A stretch of DNA of 64,000 nt from Candidatus Methylophosphatis roskildensis (GCA_016708905.1 JADJEV010000005.1:496001-560000); one strand, 5' to 3'. Numbered from the stretch's first letter, positions 8,594 to 18,974 are shown. A program made the numbers and translations. Notes: generated by a model from the letters alone, not told the origin.

Positions 8594-9661
8594 ATGAACT
8601 TTTTCCGCCTCGCACCGATCACCGCCTGCCTGCTGGCGAGCACCCTGGCGCTTGCCATGCCGGCCCGAGCCGACGCCCCCAAGGGCCTGGCCTACGTCTC
8701 GAACCAGGACGGCGAAGTCAGCGTCATCGATCTCGACAGCCTCGAAGTCACCGGCAACATCGACGTCGAGGACAAGTCGCCGCGCGGCATCGGCGTCACC
8801 GCCGACGGCCGCCTGCTGATTACCGCCAACCGCGATGGCGGCGACATATCGGTGATCGAGCGGACCAGCGGCAAGCTGATCAAGCACATCAAGATTGGCA
8901 AGAATCCCGAGTTCGTCCGCGTGCGCGGCGACCGCGCGTTCATCTCGTTTGAACCGAGCGCCAAGGGCGGTCCGCCGCCGAAGGAAGTGCCCGGCGCCGG
9001 CGCCAAGGATGACGATGACGATCGCGAGCCGGCAAAGATCGCGGTGGTCGACCTGAAGAAACTCGCGATGATCAGTCAGATCACCGGCGGGCCGGAGACC
9101 GAGGGCATCGAGTTCTCGCCCGACGGCAAGCTGATCCTGGTCACCAACGAGGCCGACAACACCGTCACCGCGCACAGCATCGCGACCGGCAAGCTGGTGA
9201 AGACCGTATCGACCGAGAAATACGGCAACCGGCCGCGCGGCATCAAGGTATCGCCGGACGGCTCGCGTTACGTCGTGACGCTCGAGTACGGCGACAGCTT
9301 CCTGGTGCTGGACAAGAACCTCAAGCCGTTGAAGGCGGTGCCGACCGGCAAGACGCCCTACGGCGTTTCCTTCGATCGCGAGGGCAAGCGCCTGTTCGTC
9401 GCCGCCTCGAAGGACAAGCTGCTGCAGGTGTTCGACGCGCAGACCTACGAGAAGCTGGCCGAGATGCCGGCCGGCGATCGCTGCTGGCACTTCAGCTTCA
9501 CGCCCGATGACAGCCGCATTCTGCTCGCTTGCGGCCGCTCGAACGACATCCACGTGTTCGACGCACGGACCTACGCGCCGCTCAAGCGCATCACCGGCAA
9601 GAACCTGCCGTGGGGCATCGTCACTTACCCGAAGTCGGTGGGCAGCCTCGACGCGCCCTGA
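8594..9661 (+). CDS. Secreted YVTN-family beta-propeller protein (second copy)
   Basis: A 355-residue protein with a signal peptide (about 1-27, ending MPARADA) and about seven YVTN-type repeats (LAYVSNQDGEVSVIDLDS, LLITANRDGGDISVIER and so on). A charged insertion with DDDDDREPAK interrupts one blade near residue 140. It ends WGIVTYPKSVGSLDAP. AGGAG lies eight bases before the ATG at 8594; the frame is open further upstream but that part overlaps the lipoprotein gene. It resembles propellers linked to PQQ/cytochrome-dependent oxidation, but no dehydrogenase is next to it. Confidence 0.9.
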   Translation: MNFFRLAPITACLLASTLALAMPARADAPKGLAYVSNQDGEVSVIDLDSLEVTGNIDVEDKSPRGIGVTADGRLLITANRDGGDISVIERTSGKLIKHIKIGKNPEFVRVRGDRAFISFEPSAKGGPPPKEVPGAGAKDDDDDREPAKIAVVDLKKLAMISQITGGPETEGIEFSPDGKLILVTNEADNTVTAHSIATGKLVKTVSTEKYGNRPRGIKVSPDGSRYVVTLEYGDSFLVLDKNLKPLKAVPTGKTPYGVSFDREGKRLFVAASKDKLLQVFDAQTYEKLAEMPAGDRCWHFSFTPDDSRILLACGRSNDIHVFDARTYAPLKRITGKNLPWGIVTYPKSVGSLDAP

Positions 9662-9696
9662 GCCGTCCGCGGCCAGGGCTTTCCGCCTCGCCGACG

Positions 9697-10329
9697 ATGC
9701 CCGACCGACTGAGCGAGGCGGATCTCGCCGCTATTTCGGCTTCCACCCTCGGCCACTACGCGCAGCATGCGGCCGACTACTGGGCCGGCACGCGCGAGCA
9801 CGATGTCAGCCAGAACATCGACGCACTGCTGCGCCACATCGGCGGCGCACCACCGTTCACCGTGCTCGACTTCGGCTGCGGACCGGGGCGCGACCTGCGC
9901 ACCTTCGCTGCGCTGGGCCATGTCGCGATCGGCCTCGAAGGCGCGGCCAATGCGGCCGCGCTCGCCCGCAGCAATAGCGGCTGCGAAGTCTGGCAGCAGG
10001 ACTTCCTGCGGCTCGAACTGCCGGCTGCGCATTTCGACGGCGTGTTCGCCAATGCATCGCTGTTCCATGTGCCGGGGCAGACCCTGCCCGGCGTCTTGCG
10101 TGCGCTGCATGCCACGCTCAAGGCGGGCGGTGTGCTGTTCAGCTCCAATCCGCGCGGCGAAAACCAGGAAGGCTGGCGCGACGCGCGCTACGGCGCCTAC
10201 CACGATCTCGAGACATGGCGCCGCTACCTCGATGACGCCGGCTTTGTCGAACTCGAGCACTACTACCGTCCGCCCGGCCTGCCGCGCGAGCAGCAGCCTT
10301 GGCTGGCCAGCGTCTGGCGCAAGACGTAG
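9697..10329 (+). CDS. Class I SAM-dependent methyltransferase
   Basis: A 210-residue cytoplasmic methyltransferase. Motif I is VLDFGCGPGRDLRTF (about 51-65), followed by an acidic strand end (GLEGAA) and a post-II DGVFANASLFHVP segment. The C-terminus YYRPPGLPREQQPWLASVWRK is family-like. Substrate unknown. The ATG at 9697 begins a plausible N-terminal helix. It starts 35 bases after the propeller gene, so co-transcription is possible, and its stop abuts the stop of the convergent small membrane protein gene. Confidence 0.88.
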   Translation: MPDRLSEADLAAISASTLGHYAQHAADYWAGTREHDVSQNIDALLRHIGGAPPFTVLDFGCGPGRDLRTFAALGHVAIGLEGAANAAALARSNSGCEVWQQDFLRLELPAAHFDGVFANASLFHVPGQTLPGVLRALHATLKAGGVLFSSNPRGENQEGWRDARYGAYHDLETWRRYLDDAGFVELEHYYRPPGLPREQQPWLASVWRKT

Positions 10330-10656
10330 TCAACCTGGACCGCGCGCGCTGGCCGCCACGGCCTGGGCCAGCTTGGCCCGCGCCTCGCACAACGGCGACA
10401 CCGAGAACGCGGAGATCGCGTAGGCGATGAAGTCGAGCAGCGCGCCCATCGTCGCACTCCAGCCGAGGAAGCGGCTTACCGCGCCGAACATGAAGCTGTA
10501 GAGAATACCGACGGCGGTCACCACCAGCGCCGTCATGCCGGCACGGCCGAGAAGCATCGCGGCGAACAGCGCGACGAATCCCAGGCTGACGCGCGGCGGC
10601 GCGCGCAGCACGCGCGCCCCATCGCGCAACGAGTCGGAATAGGCGAACAGCGGCAA
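10330..10656 (-). CDS. Small membrane protein, unknown function
   Basis: A 108-residue protein with two strong hydrophobic segments (about 23-40 and 42-64) and a weaker third (about 68-88). No family recognised. It lies 125 bases downstream of the larger membrane protein gene on the same strand, and its stop codon directly abuts the stop of the convergent methyltransferase gene. Confidence 0.6.
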   Translation of the reverse strand: MPLFAYSDSLRDGARVLRAPPRVSLGFVALFAAMLLGRAGMTALVVTAVGILYSFMFGAVSRFLGWSATMGALLDFIAYAISAFSVSPLCEARAKLAQAVAASARGPG

Positions 10657-10781
10657 GCGTGCGAAAGATGTGGGGTTGGCGCGGGCATCGGTCGCCTCCG
10701 GGGGCGCCGGGTCAATCCTACGATGCTAGACGCGCAAGGTGTGCCGAAAAGCGAGATGGATCGATCTTCGCGCGTCTGGTT

Positions 10782-12458
10782 TCAGGCTGCGTCGCACAGG
10801 CACCGGACCAACTCGCGCAACGACTTAGCGGTGGAAGCGAGGTGAAACTGGCAGAAATCGGCCGGACTCGCCGACCAATTCGGCGAATGCGCCGGCATCG
10901 CCCTCCAGGCTCGCGTCAGCGTCTGCCGCAGGAAAGCCTGATCGGTGCTGTCATCGATCACCAGCACGCAACGGCGCAGCGGCACGAAGCCTGCCAGATG
11001 GCGCAACTCATGCACGCAGCCGGCGTTGCGCTCGGAGAAATTGCGCAGGTCCATCAACACCACGTCGCCTCCTTGCACGAGCCGCGGCAGCGCCTGTTCC
11101 CAAGTGTCCGCGTGGCAGAAGAAGTTGTTCACGCGAAAGCAACCGTCCAGATCAGGCGCAGTATCACGGTGCTGCATGCGCGCATCGAGCGCCTCCGCGC
11201 CAGTGATGAAATGCGTCGCGAGGCGACCGGCCAGGAAATCGAGCAACTGGTGCGGTTGCACGGTACTGTGGGCCACATCCGGGCCGGTGATCAGATCGAT
11301 GCAGCCGAGATGCCGCCAATAGCGCGCAATCGCGTCGAACAGCCGGTCGCTGCGCGGCCCCAGCGAGAACACCCGCAGGAACACCAGACCGCGCGTCTGC
11401 GACGGGCGATCCGCCGCGCCATGCAGTCCTCGAACCCATGCCGCTGCGGCCTTGTAGACCGCGAAGCCCAGCGCGCCGATCAGCACCCATGCCAGACCGG
11501 CGATCGCGAGGGTCATGGCGTACCAACTTGCGAACAGCAGCCACAGGGCGTCAAGGGTAAGCGATCGATCGCTTGCCTGCTTGCGCACGTAGACGTCCTT
11601 GATCCAGCGCACGAACGCCCAGCCGGCCGCGCCGCTGCCCGTAAGCACCAGGATCGCGCAGCCGACCAGCACGCGGCGCTCCGAAATCCCGCCGGCCTGC
11701 TCGACATATTTGACCAGACCCAGCCCGCCCGGCGTCATCAGGAACAGAAGTGCCGCCATCAGACCGCTCGTCAGTGCGGTTGCGAAACCCAGCACCAGGG
11801 GTCCAACCGCACGCACCCGGCGATTCGTAAACAGAAGCAGCAGCGCGGTCGGCGGACCGTTCGCCAAGATCCACCCCGCGAGCATCTGCGGCGGATTAAC
11901 GACGTAAAGGGAATCGAGGACGCTGGCACCAAGCCACCGGATCGACGCCTCAGCCACGACGATACTGACGAGGGCGGCGAGCACGAGCAGCGCGAAATAC
12001 GCGGCGACAACGATCATGCGCGTTCGTCGTCCGGCCGGTGCCGTTAGCCACAAGGCCAGCAATAGCGGCCAGCTGCAAAGCCAAAGCAATAGAGCGAAGC
12101 GGGCAGGCGTTCGCAGTTCAGTAAACGCCATGCTGCCGGCGAGCGCGATGACCAGCGCGAATGCGAACCCTGCCGCGCAAGTACGCCACGCGTTCAGGCG
12201 TACCATCTGCAGGGCACGTTCGTAAAGTGCCGCACCGGCGGGACCGACTGGCGCTTCGTCGATTCGCGCGGCGCAATCGACTGCAGTTGCGCCGTCAGGC
12301 GCCAGGGCGCCGCCAGAACGCTGCAACATCGTGCGCAGCACGCTGCGTCGATAAGCCGCCAGCAACAGAATGGAAATCAACAGACCGAGCAACGACGACC
12401 CGGCGATGATCGGCAACATGCTGACGAACAAGACCTGTGGCGTCAGCGCTTCGATCAT
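10782..12458 (-). CDS. Polytopic membrane protein with C-terminal TIR-like cytoplasmic domain
   Basis: A 558-residue protein. Residues 1 to about 365 hold roughly eight hydrophobic segments in two blocks. The C-terminal 190 residues are soluble and alternate strands and helices: LVFLRVFSLGPRSDRLFDAI, then CIDLITGPDVA, then DVVLMDLRNFSERNAGCVHE and CVLVIDDSTD. That order, with an acidic residue in a helix after DVVLMDLRNF, resembles the TIR/flavodoxin-like fold, but I do not recognise the family with certainty. It is 49 bases downstream of the DUF1579-like gene. Confidence 0.7.
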   Translation of the reverse strand: MIEALTPQVLFVSMLPIIAGSSLLGLLISILLLAAYRRSVLRTMLQRSGGALAPDGATAVDCAARIDEAPVGPAGAALYERALQMVRLNAWRTCAAGFAFALVIALAGSMAFTELRTPARFALLLWLCSWPLLLALWLTAPAGRRTRMIVVAAYFALLVLAALVSIVVAEASIRWLGASVLDSLYVVNPPQMLAGWILANGPPTALLLLFTNRRVRAVGPLVLGFATALTSGLMAALLFLMTPGGLGLVKYVEQAGGISERRVLVGCAILVLTGSGAAGWAFVRWIKDVYVRKQASDRSLTLDALWLLFASWYAMTLAIAGLAWVLIGALGFAVYKAAAAWVRGLHGAADRPSQTRGLVFLRVFSLGPRSDRLFDAIARYWRHLGCIDLITGPDVAHSTVQPHQLLDFLAGRLATHFITGAEALDARMQHRDTAPDLDGCFRVNNFFCHADTWEQALPRLVQGGDVVLMDLRNFSERNAGCVHELRHLAGFVPLRRCVLVIDDSTDQAFLRQTLTRAWRAMPAHSPNWSASPADFCQFHLASTAKSLRELVRCLCDAA

Positions 12459-12507
12459 GTGATGTCGTAAAGATGAAGGGATGCTCCAAGCACGGACGAC
12501 AGGCGCG

Positions 12508-13077
12508 TCACGGGCTACGCCGTACGAGTATCACGTCCTGCTCGAGCAGCACTTTGCCCTTCCAGTCCTTGGCGATCGACGTACAGCGGTGAGTGCGCTC
12601 GTCGCTCACCACGCAACAGTATTGGTACGAGCCAGTCAGGTTCGGCGGACTCTTCCAGACCATCGTTTGCGTCGCCTCGTCCCACTGGCCGGAAGGCAGG
12701 AAGAACGCGACGCCGGTCGAGAAGAATATCCACAACGGGTAGCCACCGATTGCCGGATCGTAGGTCATCATGCTGAAGTCGTGCGTACCGTCGGACTTCG
12801 GTCCGCTGTCACCCTGCAGAAAGCGGTTGCCAAGCACCCAGGAATTCGTGTTGACCGAGGTGACCACCGAATGCTTCGGCCGGTGCGTGCTTATCGTCAC
12901 GTTCCAGGTGCCGCGGAACCGGTCGATCACCTTCAGCTTTTCCGCGATCTCTGCCACCGTTGCGCCATGAGTTTGCGCACTTGCGGTTCCGCTCGGGAAT
13001 CCCAATGCCGCGCCGACCAATAGGCTGCCAACGCATGCTCGCCGCACTCCCAACGCAGCGACAGAAAGTCTGCTCAC
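12508..13077 (-). CDS. Secreted DUF1579-like protein
   Basis: A 189-residue protein with signal peptide (about 1-35, ending GTASAQ) and a lipocalin-like segment DRFRGTWNVTISTHRPKHS typical of DUF1579-type proteins of unknown function. The GTG at 13077 is chosen: GGGGAG sits six bases upstream and the signal peptide begins there; a farther in-frame start at 13146 has none of this. Two Cys (CC in YQYCCVV) plus one downstream could form disulfides. It is the first gene of a possible three-gene minus-strand unit with the two membrane protein genes. Confidence 0.72.
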   Translation of the reverse strand: MSRLSVAALGVRRACVGSLLVGAALGFPSGTASAQTHGATVAEIAEKLKVIDRFRGTWNVTISTHRPKHSVVTSVNTNSWVLGNRFLQGDSGPKSDGTHDFSMMTYDPAIGGYPLWIFFSTGVAFFLPSGQWDEATQTMVWKSPPNLTGSYQYCCVVSDERTHRCTSIAKDWKGKVLLEQDVILVRRSP

Positions 13078-13238
13078 GATCCGCTCCCCGAGTTCCGGCA
13101 AGCAATCGTACTCCTGGCCACGCGCACGGCCAAGCAGGGCTTTCACTTGTCGTAGTTGGATCGAAAGTCACTGGACGTCGACTGAAGCAATCGAATCAGC
13201 GCCGTCAGAACCGCCCCTGGCAGATTCCGAGGCACGAC

Positions 13239-14234
<996 letters not shown>

Positions 14235-14247
14235 GATGGGCGGGCGC

Positions 14248-14874
14248 TCAGGCGTTCTCGAGCACGATGCCTTCGAGTATGTTCGCCACCTGGTCGCAGC
14301 GATCGGTGATTTCCTCGAGCAGGTCGTAGACGGCACGCAGCTTCATCACCTGCCTGACGTCCGGCTCGTCGCGGAACAGCTGCGCCATCGCCTTGCGATA
14401 GACGCGATCGGCGTCGGACTCGAGGCGGTCGATCTCCTTGCAGACATCGAGGATCGCCTTGGCGTTTTTCATGCTGTGCAGCATTTCGACCGCCGCCTTG
14501 GTGCGCTCGACGCACTTGACGCACAGCTCCGCCAGCGCCACCGCTTCGGGGGTCACGCTGCGGATATCGTAGAGCTGCACGGTCTGCGCGGCGTCCTCGA
14601 TCAGATCGAGGATGTCGTCGAGCTTGGTGATGAGCTGGTGCACGTCGTCGCGATCGATCGGCGTGATGAAGGTCTTGTGCAGCAGTTCGACCGTCGCATG
14701 GGTGATCTTGTCGCCCTCTTTCTCGATCGATTCGATCCGATAGACGCGGCGTTCGAGGTCGTCGAACGAGACCAGCAGATCCTGCAGTTCGCGGCTGCCT
14801 TGCAGCACGCATTCGGAGATGGCGACGAAGTTGTCGAAGAAGCGGCCCTCGCGGGGCATCAGGCGACCGAACAT
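14248..14874 (-). CDS. DUF47 (PhoU-like) Pit accessory protein
   Basis: A 208-residue all-helical protein of the DUF47/TIGR00153 family, PhoU-like. It begins MFGRLMPREGRFFDNF and shows the acidic metal-binding helices DLLEEITDRCDQVANILEGI and DDVHQLITKLDDILDLIED. It is co-encoded with pit and probably controls Pit activity in response to phosphate (known for the family; inferred here). It is the first gene of the bicistronic unit. The 178 bases upstream hold no other gene. Confidence 0.94.
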   Translation of the reverse strand: MFGRLMPREGRFFDNFVAISECVLQGSRELQDLLVSFDDLERRVYRIESIEKEGDKITHATVELLHKTFITPIDRDDVHQLITKLDDILDLIEDAAQTVQLYDIRSVTPEAVALAELCVKCVERTKAAVEMLHSMKNAKAILDVCKEIDRLESDADRVYRKAMAQLFRDEPDVRQVMKLRAVYDLLEEITDRCDQVANILEGIVLENA

Positions 14875-15053
14875 GGCGGACTCGAATGTGAGAGCGCCTC
14901 CGCTCCAGGACGAAGGCCGGCGCCGGAATTCAACGCTGAATCGTCCGGCTGTAATATTTTTGCAACCGGATTGTAACGTTTCGCGCGCCGGCGCGCGGAA
15001 CGGGCCTTTCGGGCCGGAATGGCGAGGCCCGCTGGCGCTGACGTCGCGGTATG

Positions 15054-15398
15054 TCAGCGCACGCCGAGCAGCTCGACCTCGAACACCAGCGTGGCGTTGG
15101 GCGGAATCACGCCACCGGCGCCGCGCGTGCCGTAGCCGAGATCCGACGGAATGGTCAGCTTGCGCACGCCGCCGACCTGCATGCCCTGCACGCCCTCGTC
15201 CCAGCCGCGGATCACGTGGCCGGCACCGAGCGGAAAGCTGAACGGATCGTCACGGTCCTTGCTGGAATCGAACTTGGCGCCGTCGGTCAGCCAGCCGGTG
15301 TAATGGACTGTAACCTGCATCCCGGCGCTGGCGGTTTCGCCACTGCCGACACTGACGTCTTCAAATATCAGCCCGCTGGCCGTGGTGACTTCGCTCAT
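15054..15398 (-). CDS. FKBP-type peptidyl-prolyl cis-trans isomerase
   Basis: A 114-residue single-domain FKBP: VTVHYTGWLTDGAKFDSS, then GAGHVIRGWDEGVQGMQVGG and YGTRGAGGVIPPNATLVFEV. No signal peptide, so cytoplasmic. Start choice: GGGAG directly abuts an ATG at 15404 but is six bases from the ATG at 15398, so 15398 is the better start. It lies 51 bases downstream of msrA on the same strand, so the two may be co-transcribed as a protein-repair pair. Confidence 0.95.
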   Translation of the reverse strand: MSEVTTASGLIFEDVSVGSGETASAGMQVTVHYTGWLTDGAKFDSSKDRDDPFSFPLGAGHVIRGWDEGVQGMQVGGVRKLTIPSDLGYGTRGAGGVIPPNATLVFEVELLGVR

Positions 15399-15449
15399 CG
15401 CCATCTCCCGTTGGAAAAAACGAGTGATGATACGCGATCCCGCCGGCAC

Positions 15450-16013
15450 CTATTCCTTCGCCAGTTCGGCGAACTTGCGGCGGAATTTCTCCAGCTTGGG
15501 CGCCACCACGTACTGGCAATAGGGCTGGTCGGCGTTCGACGAGTAGTAGAGCTGGTGGTAAACCTCGGCCATGTAGAAGCTCGTCGCCGGCAGCAGTGCC
15601 GTGACGATGGGCGCCGGGAACACCTTGTCGGCCTCCAGTTCGGCGATCAGCGCCTGGGCGATGGCGAGTTGTTGCGGCGAGTGGTGGAAGATCACCGAGC
15701 GGTATTGGGTGCCGACGTCGTTGCCCTGCCGATTGGGCGTGGTCGGATCGTGGACGGTGAAGAACACCTCGAGAACGTCACGATAGCTGACCACGGCCGG
15801 ATCGAAAGTGATGCGCACCACCTCGGCATGCCCGGTGTCGCCGCCACAGATCTGCCGGTAGGTCGGATTCGCCGTGTGCCCGCCCGAATAGCCGGATTCG
15901 GCCGCAATCACCCCGCGCATGCGGCTGTACACCCCCTCGATGCACCAGAAACAGCCACCGCCGAGGGTCGCCACTTCAGTCGCAGTCTCGCGGTTCGCCG
16001 TCGAATCGTTCAT
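15450..16013 (-). CDS. msrA: Peptide-methionine (S)-S-oxide reductase MsrA
   Basis: MsrA reduces methionine-S-sulfoxide in proteins using thioredoxin. The 187-residue protein has the active site LGGGCFWC (Cys21 nucleophile) preceded by a short leader, then SGYSGGHTANPTYRQICGGDTGHAE and VHDPTTPNRQGNDVGTQYRS in separate conserved blocks. The ATG at 16013 has AAGGAA upstream. No signal peptide. Downstream lies the FKBP gene. Confidence 0.96.
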   Translation of the reverse strand: MNDSTANRETATEVATLGGGCFWCIEGVYSRMRGVIAAESGYSGGHTANPTYRQICGGDTGHAEVVRITFDPAVVSYRDVLEVFFTVHDPTTPNRQGNDVGTQYRSVIFHHSPQQLAIAQALIAELEADKVFPAPIVTALLPATSFYMAEVYHQLYYSSNADQPYCQYVVAPKLEKFRRKFAELAKE

Positions 16014-16153
16014 TTGAGGTTCCTTTTCGCGTATGGGTCGGCTTGGTTCTGAAGTGGCAGACAATTGATCCGCCGCAAAATTCATTTGCCGGCGTAGAGT
16101 CTAGACTGTCATATCGACACGAGGAGGCGTGCAGGAGTTGCACTCGCGACGCT

Positions 16154-17575
16154 ATGGGCCAGGAAATCGCCGATACCCGCTTCAGCCAGGATGATTTCGC
16201 CCGCTTCGGCCGGCGGCTCGCCGAGGAGACGCAGCGCGCGCGCCAGGCTTACGCCGACGGCGAGTTCGCCGATCAACAGCGTGTCGCCGGTTTCGAACTC
16301 GAGGCCTGGCTGATCGACCGCAACTTCTACCCAGCACCCTGCAACCAGGCCTTCCTGGCGCGGCTCGCCGACCCGCTGGTGGTGCCCGAGCTGTCGCGCT
16401 TCAACATCGAATTCAACGCGACGCCGCAGACGCTGTGCGGCCGCGCGCTGTCACGACTCGAGGACGAACTGGCCGCCACCTGGAGCCGCTGCCGGCACAC
16501 TGCGCACGAGGAACAAGCCACGGTGATCGCCATCGGCACCCTGCCGACGCTGCGCGAATCCGACCTGACGCTGGCCAGCATGACGCCGCTCAAACGCTAC
16601 GCGGCGCTCAACCGGCAAGTGCTCGCGGCGCGCGGCGGCCGCCCACTGACGCTCGACATCGCCGGCAGCGAGCCGCTGCGCACCACCCACGCCGACGTCA
16701 TGCTCGAGGCGGCGACGACATCGTTTCAGGTCCATCTGCAGGTGCCGGCGAGCGAAGTGGCGCGCCATCTCAATGCCTCGATGCTGCTGTCGGCGCCGCT
16801 GGTCGCGCTGACCGCAAACTCGCCATTCGTGTTCGGGCGCGCGCTGTGGCACGAGACGCGCATTCCGCTGTTCGAGCAGTCGGTCGATTGCGGCGACGCG
16901 GCGCATCCCGAGCATCGCCGTGTCACCTTCGGCTCGGGCTACGCCGGCGCCGACCCGACCCAGTGCTTCGCCGAGAACCTCGCGCGCTACCCGGTGCTGC
17001 TGCCGATGGAATCGGACACCCCGCCGCACGCCTACGCCCACCTGCGGCTGCACAACGGCACCATCTGGCGCTGGAACCGCATGCTGATCGGATTCGATGG
17101 CGGCGGCGCGCCCCACCTGCGTATCGAGCAGCGCGTCATGCCGGCCGGGCCGAGCATCGTCGACATGATCGCCAACGCGGCGTTCTACTACGGCGTCGTG
17201 CGCCGCCTCGCCAGCCAGGCCGAGCCGCCCGAATCGACCCTGCCGTTCGCCAGTGCGCGGGAGAATTTCTACCAGGCCGCGCGCGACGGATTGAATGCGC
17301 GCATCGTCTGGCAGGGCGGCCGCCACGGCGCGATCGCCGATCTGCTCGAACAGGATCTGCTGCCGCTGGCCCGCGCCGGCCTCGCCGACCTCGACATCGC
17401 GGGCGACGATATCGATCGCTATCTCGACGTGATCGCGCTGCGGCTGCGCACGCGGCGCAACGGTGCCGCCTGGCAGCTCGAGCATTACTCCAGGCACCAC
17501 GATCTGTTCCGACTCACCGCGGACTATCTCGAACACCAGCGCAGCGGCATGCCGGTGCACGAGTGGCCGGCGTAG
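16154..17575 (+). CDS. Glutamate-cysteine ligase family protein (GCS2 type)
   Basis: A 473-residue enzyme of the GCS2/carboxylate-amine ligase superfamily. Signature segments are VAGFELEAWLID (metal-binding Glu), SRFNIEFNATPQTL, SFQVHLQVPASEVARHLN and LTANSPFVFGRALWHETR. The family makes gamma-glutamylcysteine for glutathione or couples another amine to a carboxylate; the exact substrate cannot be read from sequence. The ATG at 16154 is chosen because conserved sequence starts shortly after it. Divergent from msrA. Confidence 0.85.
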   Translation: MGQEIADTRFSQDDFARFGRRLAEETQRARQAYADGEFADQQRVAGFELEAWLIDRNFYPAPCNQAFLARLADPLVVPELSRFNIEFNATPQTLCGRALSRLEDELAATWSRCRHTAHEEQATVIAIGTLPTLRESDLTLASMTPLKRYAALNRQVLAARGGRPLTLDIAGSEPLRTTHADVMLEAATTSFQVHLQVPASEVARHLNASMLLSAPLVALTANSPFVFGRALWHETRIPLFEQSVDCGDAAHPEHRRVTFGSGYAGADPTQCFAENLARYPVLLPMESDTPPHAYAHLRLHNGTIWRWNRMLIGFDGGGAPHLRIEQRVMPAGPSIVDMIANAAFYYGVVRRLASQAEPPESTLPFASARENFYQAARDGLNARIVWQGGRHGAIADLLEQDLLPLARAGLADLDIAGDDIDRYLDVIALRLRTRRNGAAWQLEHYSRHHDLFRLTADYLEHQRSGMPVHEWPA

Positions 17576-17599
17576 CATCGTTTTCGGGGCATCAGTTGC

Positions 17600-17830
17600 A
17601 TGACTCTGATCGCATGGATCGGCTGGTTTGCGGCAACCAGTCTGTTCTGGAAGTGGATCCTGAGCTGGGGCGGCGCGGAGTGGTTCGCGGGTTGGAAGAC
17701 CTTTCTGATCGTCGACTGGTTTGCGGCTGTCTGGTCGGCGGAACAGATCAAGCTGTATGCATTGCTCTGCTGGATTGCCAACGGCATCTGGTTTGTCATC
17801 GGACTGGTCTATCCCGAATACCGGTGGTGA
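17600..17830 (+). CDS. Small membrane protein, unknown
   Basis: A 76-residue, Trp-rich protein (eleven Trp) with two hydrophobic segments (about 2-20 and 50-70) and a short amphipathic middle. Starts 24 bases after the ligase gene, so probably co-transcribed with it. No family recognised. Confidence 0.6.
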   Translation: MTLIAWIGWFAATSLFWKWILSWGGAEWFAGWKTFLIVDWFAAVWSAEQIKLYALLCWIANGIWFVIGLVYPEYRW

Positions 17831-18095
17831 GACCGGCACCGCAACGCGCGGATCGGATGAACCATGTGCAGCCGGCGGAGGCTCGGCGGAGCAAGGCGAA
17901 GCCATCGCCGTCGACCTTGCGGAGGAAGGCCGGATCTGCCGATTCGAGATGCAGCAGGGATATTCGCAGCCGGCTTGCATGAATTCGGAAAGGCGTGGCA
18001 TGATGGGCGCCGATAATCTTGCTGGCAGCAGGAACTGTCGGTGTCTTGCGACAACCTTTGTGCCGCACGTTAAACGTCATCCGCGAGGAGGCAAC

Positions 18096-18818
18096 ATGCA
18101 TTTTCCGAATACCAAGGCAGTCGTCGTCGCACTCGGCCTGGCCGCGCTCGCTCCGAACGTCAGCGCGGATACCGTGACGGTTCCCTTTAAGCGACTGACC
18201 GGCTTTTCCGGCTTCGACAAGGCGTCTACTGCCGTCTTCGTCGCCGACTTGTCCAAGCTCGGCTTTACCGAAATCGACAAGATCACGCTGTTCGACAGCA
18301 ACTCGGGGGTCGGTGGTTCGCCTGGCGCCTTCTCCGGCTTCGACGTGGACGCGATCAAGCTGTCGACCACACCGGCCACCACCGCGGACGAGGCAAGCAA
18401 GGCGGCGGCGATCGAACATGCCTTCGACTTCACCCCTGCCGGGACCAGTTTCACGCCCGGCACCCAGCGGCCACCCGCCGCCCCGAAGCTTTTCGGCACC
18501 GACGCTTCCGGCCTCAACGTCAACCCGGATTCGGCCACGCTCAACACGTTCGATGCGAAGTGGTTCGTCTCGGGCTTCGTTTCCCTCGGCGATGGCGGCA
18601 GCATCGCCTTCAATCTCAAGTCACCGGTGTCCACCGCCGGCGGCCTGTATGCCTATGTCGGGGAAGTTAGCGGCAGCACGGGTGAGGCAATCTCCGGCGG
18701 ACTGGTCGTTTCGTCACCCGTGCCGGAGCCTTCCACCTGGGCGCTCATGCTCGGGGGTCTCGGTATTCTCTCCGGCATGCTCTCGCTGCGTCGCGCCCGC
18801 CGGTCGACCGGCGCCTGA
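18096..18818 (+). CDS. PEP-CTERM sorted exported protein
   Basis: A 240-residue exported protein: signal peptide (about 1-24, ending NVSAD) and a C-terminal PEP-CTERM tripartite signal, VPEPSTWALMLGGLG, a hydrophobic stretch and the basic end LRRARR. The mature part is Ser/Thr/Gly-rich with no recognised fold. GAGGAGG is five bases before the ATG. Such proteins are processed by exosortase and usually end in biofilm or extracellular matrix; the exosortase gene is not in the window. Followed by a palindromic repeat. Confidence 0.9.
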   Translation: MHFPNTKAVVVALGLAALAPNVSADTVTVPFKRLTGFSGFDKASTAVFVADLSKLGFTEIDKITLFDSNSGVGGSPGAFSGFDVDAIKLSTTPATTADEASKAAAIEHAFDFTPAGTSFTPGTQRPPAAPKLFGTDASGLNVNPDSATLNTFDAKWFVSGFVSLGDGGSIAFNLKSPVSTAGGLYAYVGEVSGSTGEAISGGLVVSSPVPEPSTWALMLGGLGILSGMLSLRRARRSTGA

Positions 18819-18870
18819 TCCACTTTTCTCGGGGCCAGCGCGCGCCGGCCACGACAAGCTGCAAGGCCGC

Positions 18871-18946
18871 GTAGGTTGGGCTGACGAAGGAAGCCCAACA
18901 AAATCGTCCTCCAGTGTTGGGCTTCGCTTCGCTCTGCCCAACCTAC
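18871..18946. repeat. GTAGGTTGGGC palindromic repeat (full copy)
   Basis: Inverted arms 18871-18900 and 18915-18946, beginning GTAGGTTGGGC and ending GCCCAACCTAC, with a 14-base centre. A half copy lies at 25194-25222. Elements with these ends are scattered in many proteobacterial genomes. It lies between the PEP-CTERM gene and hprK, whose 3' ends converge, and could act as a transcription barrier. Confidence 0.85.
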
Positions 18947-18974
18947 GCACAGCAACGAAGCCTGTCGGCACCGT

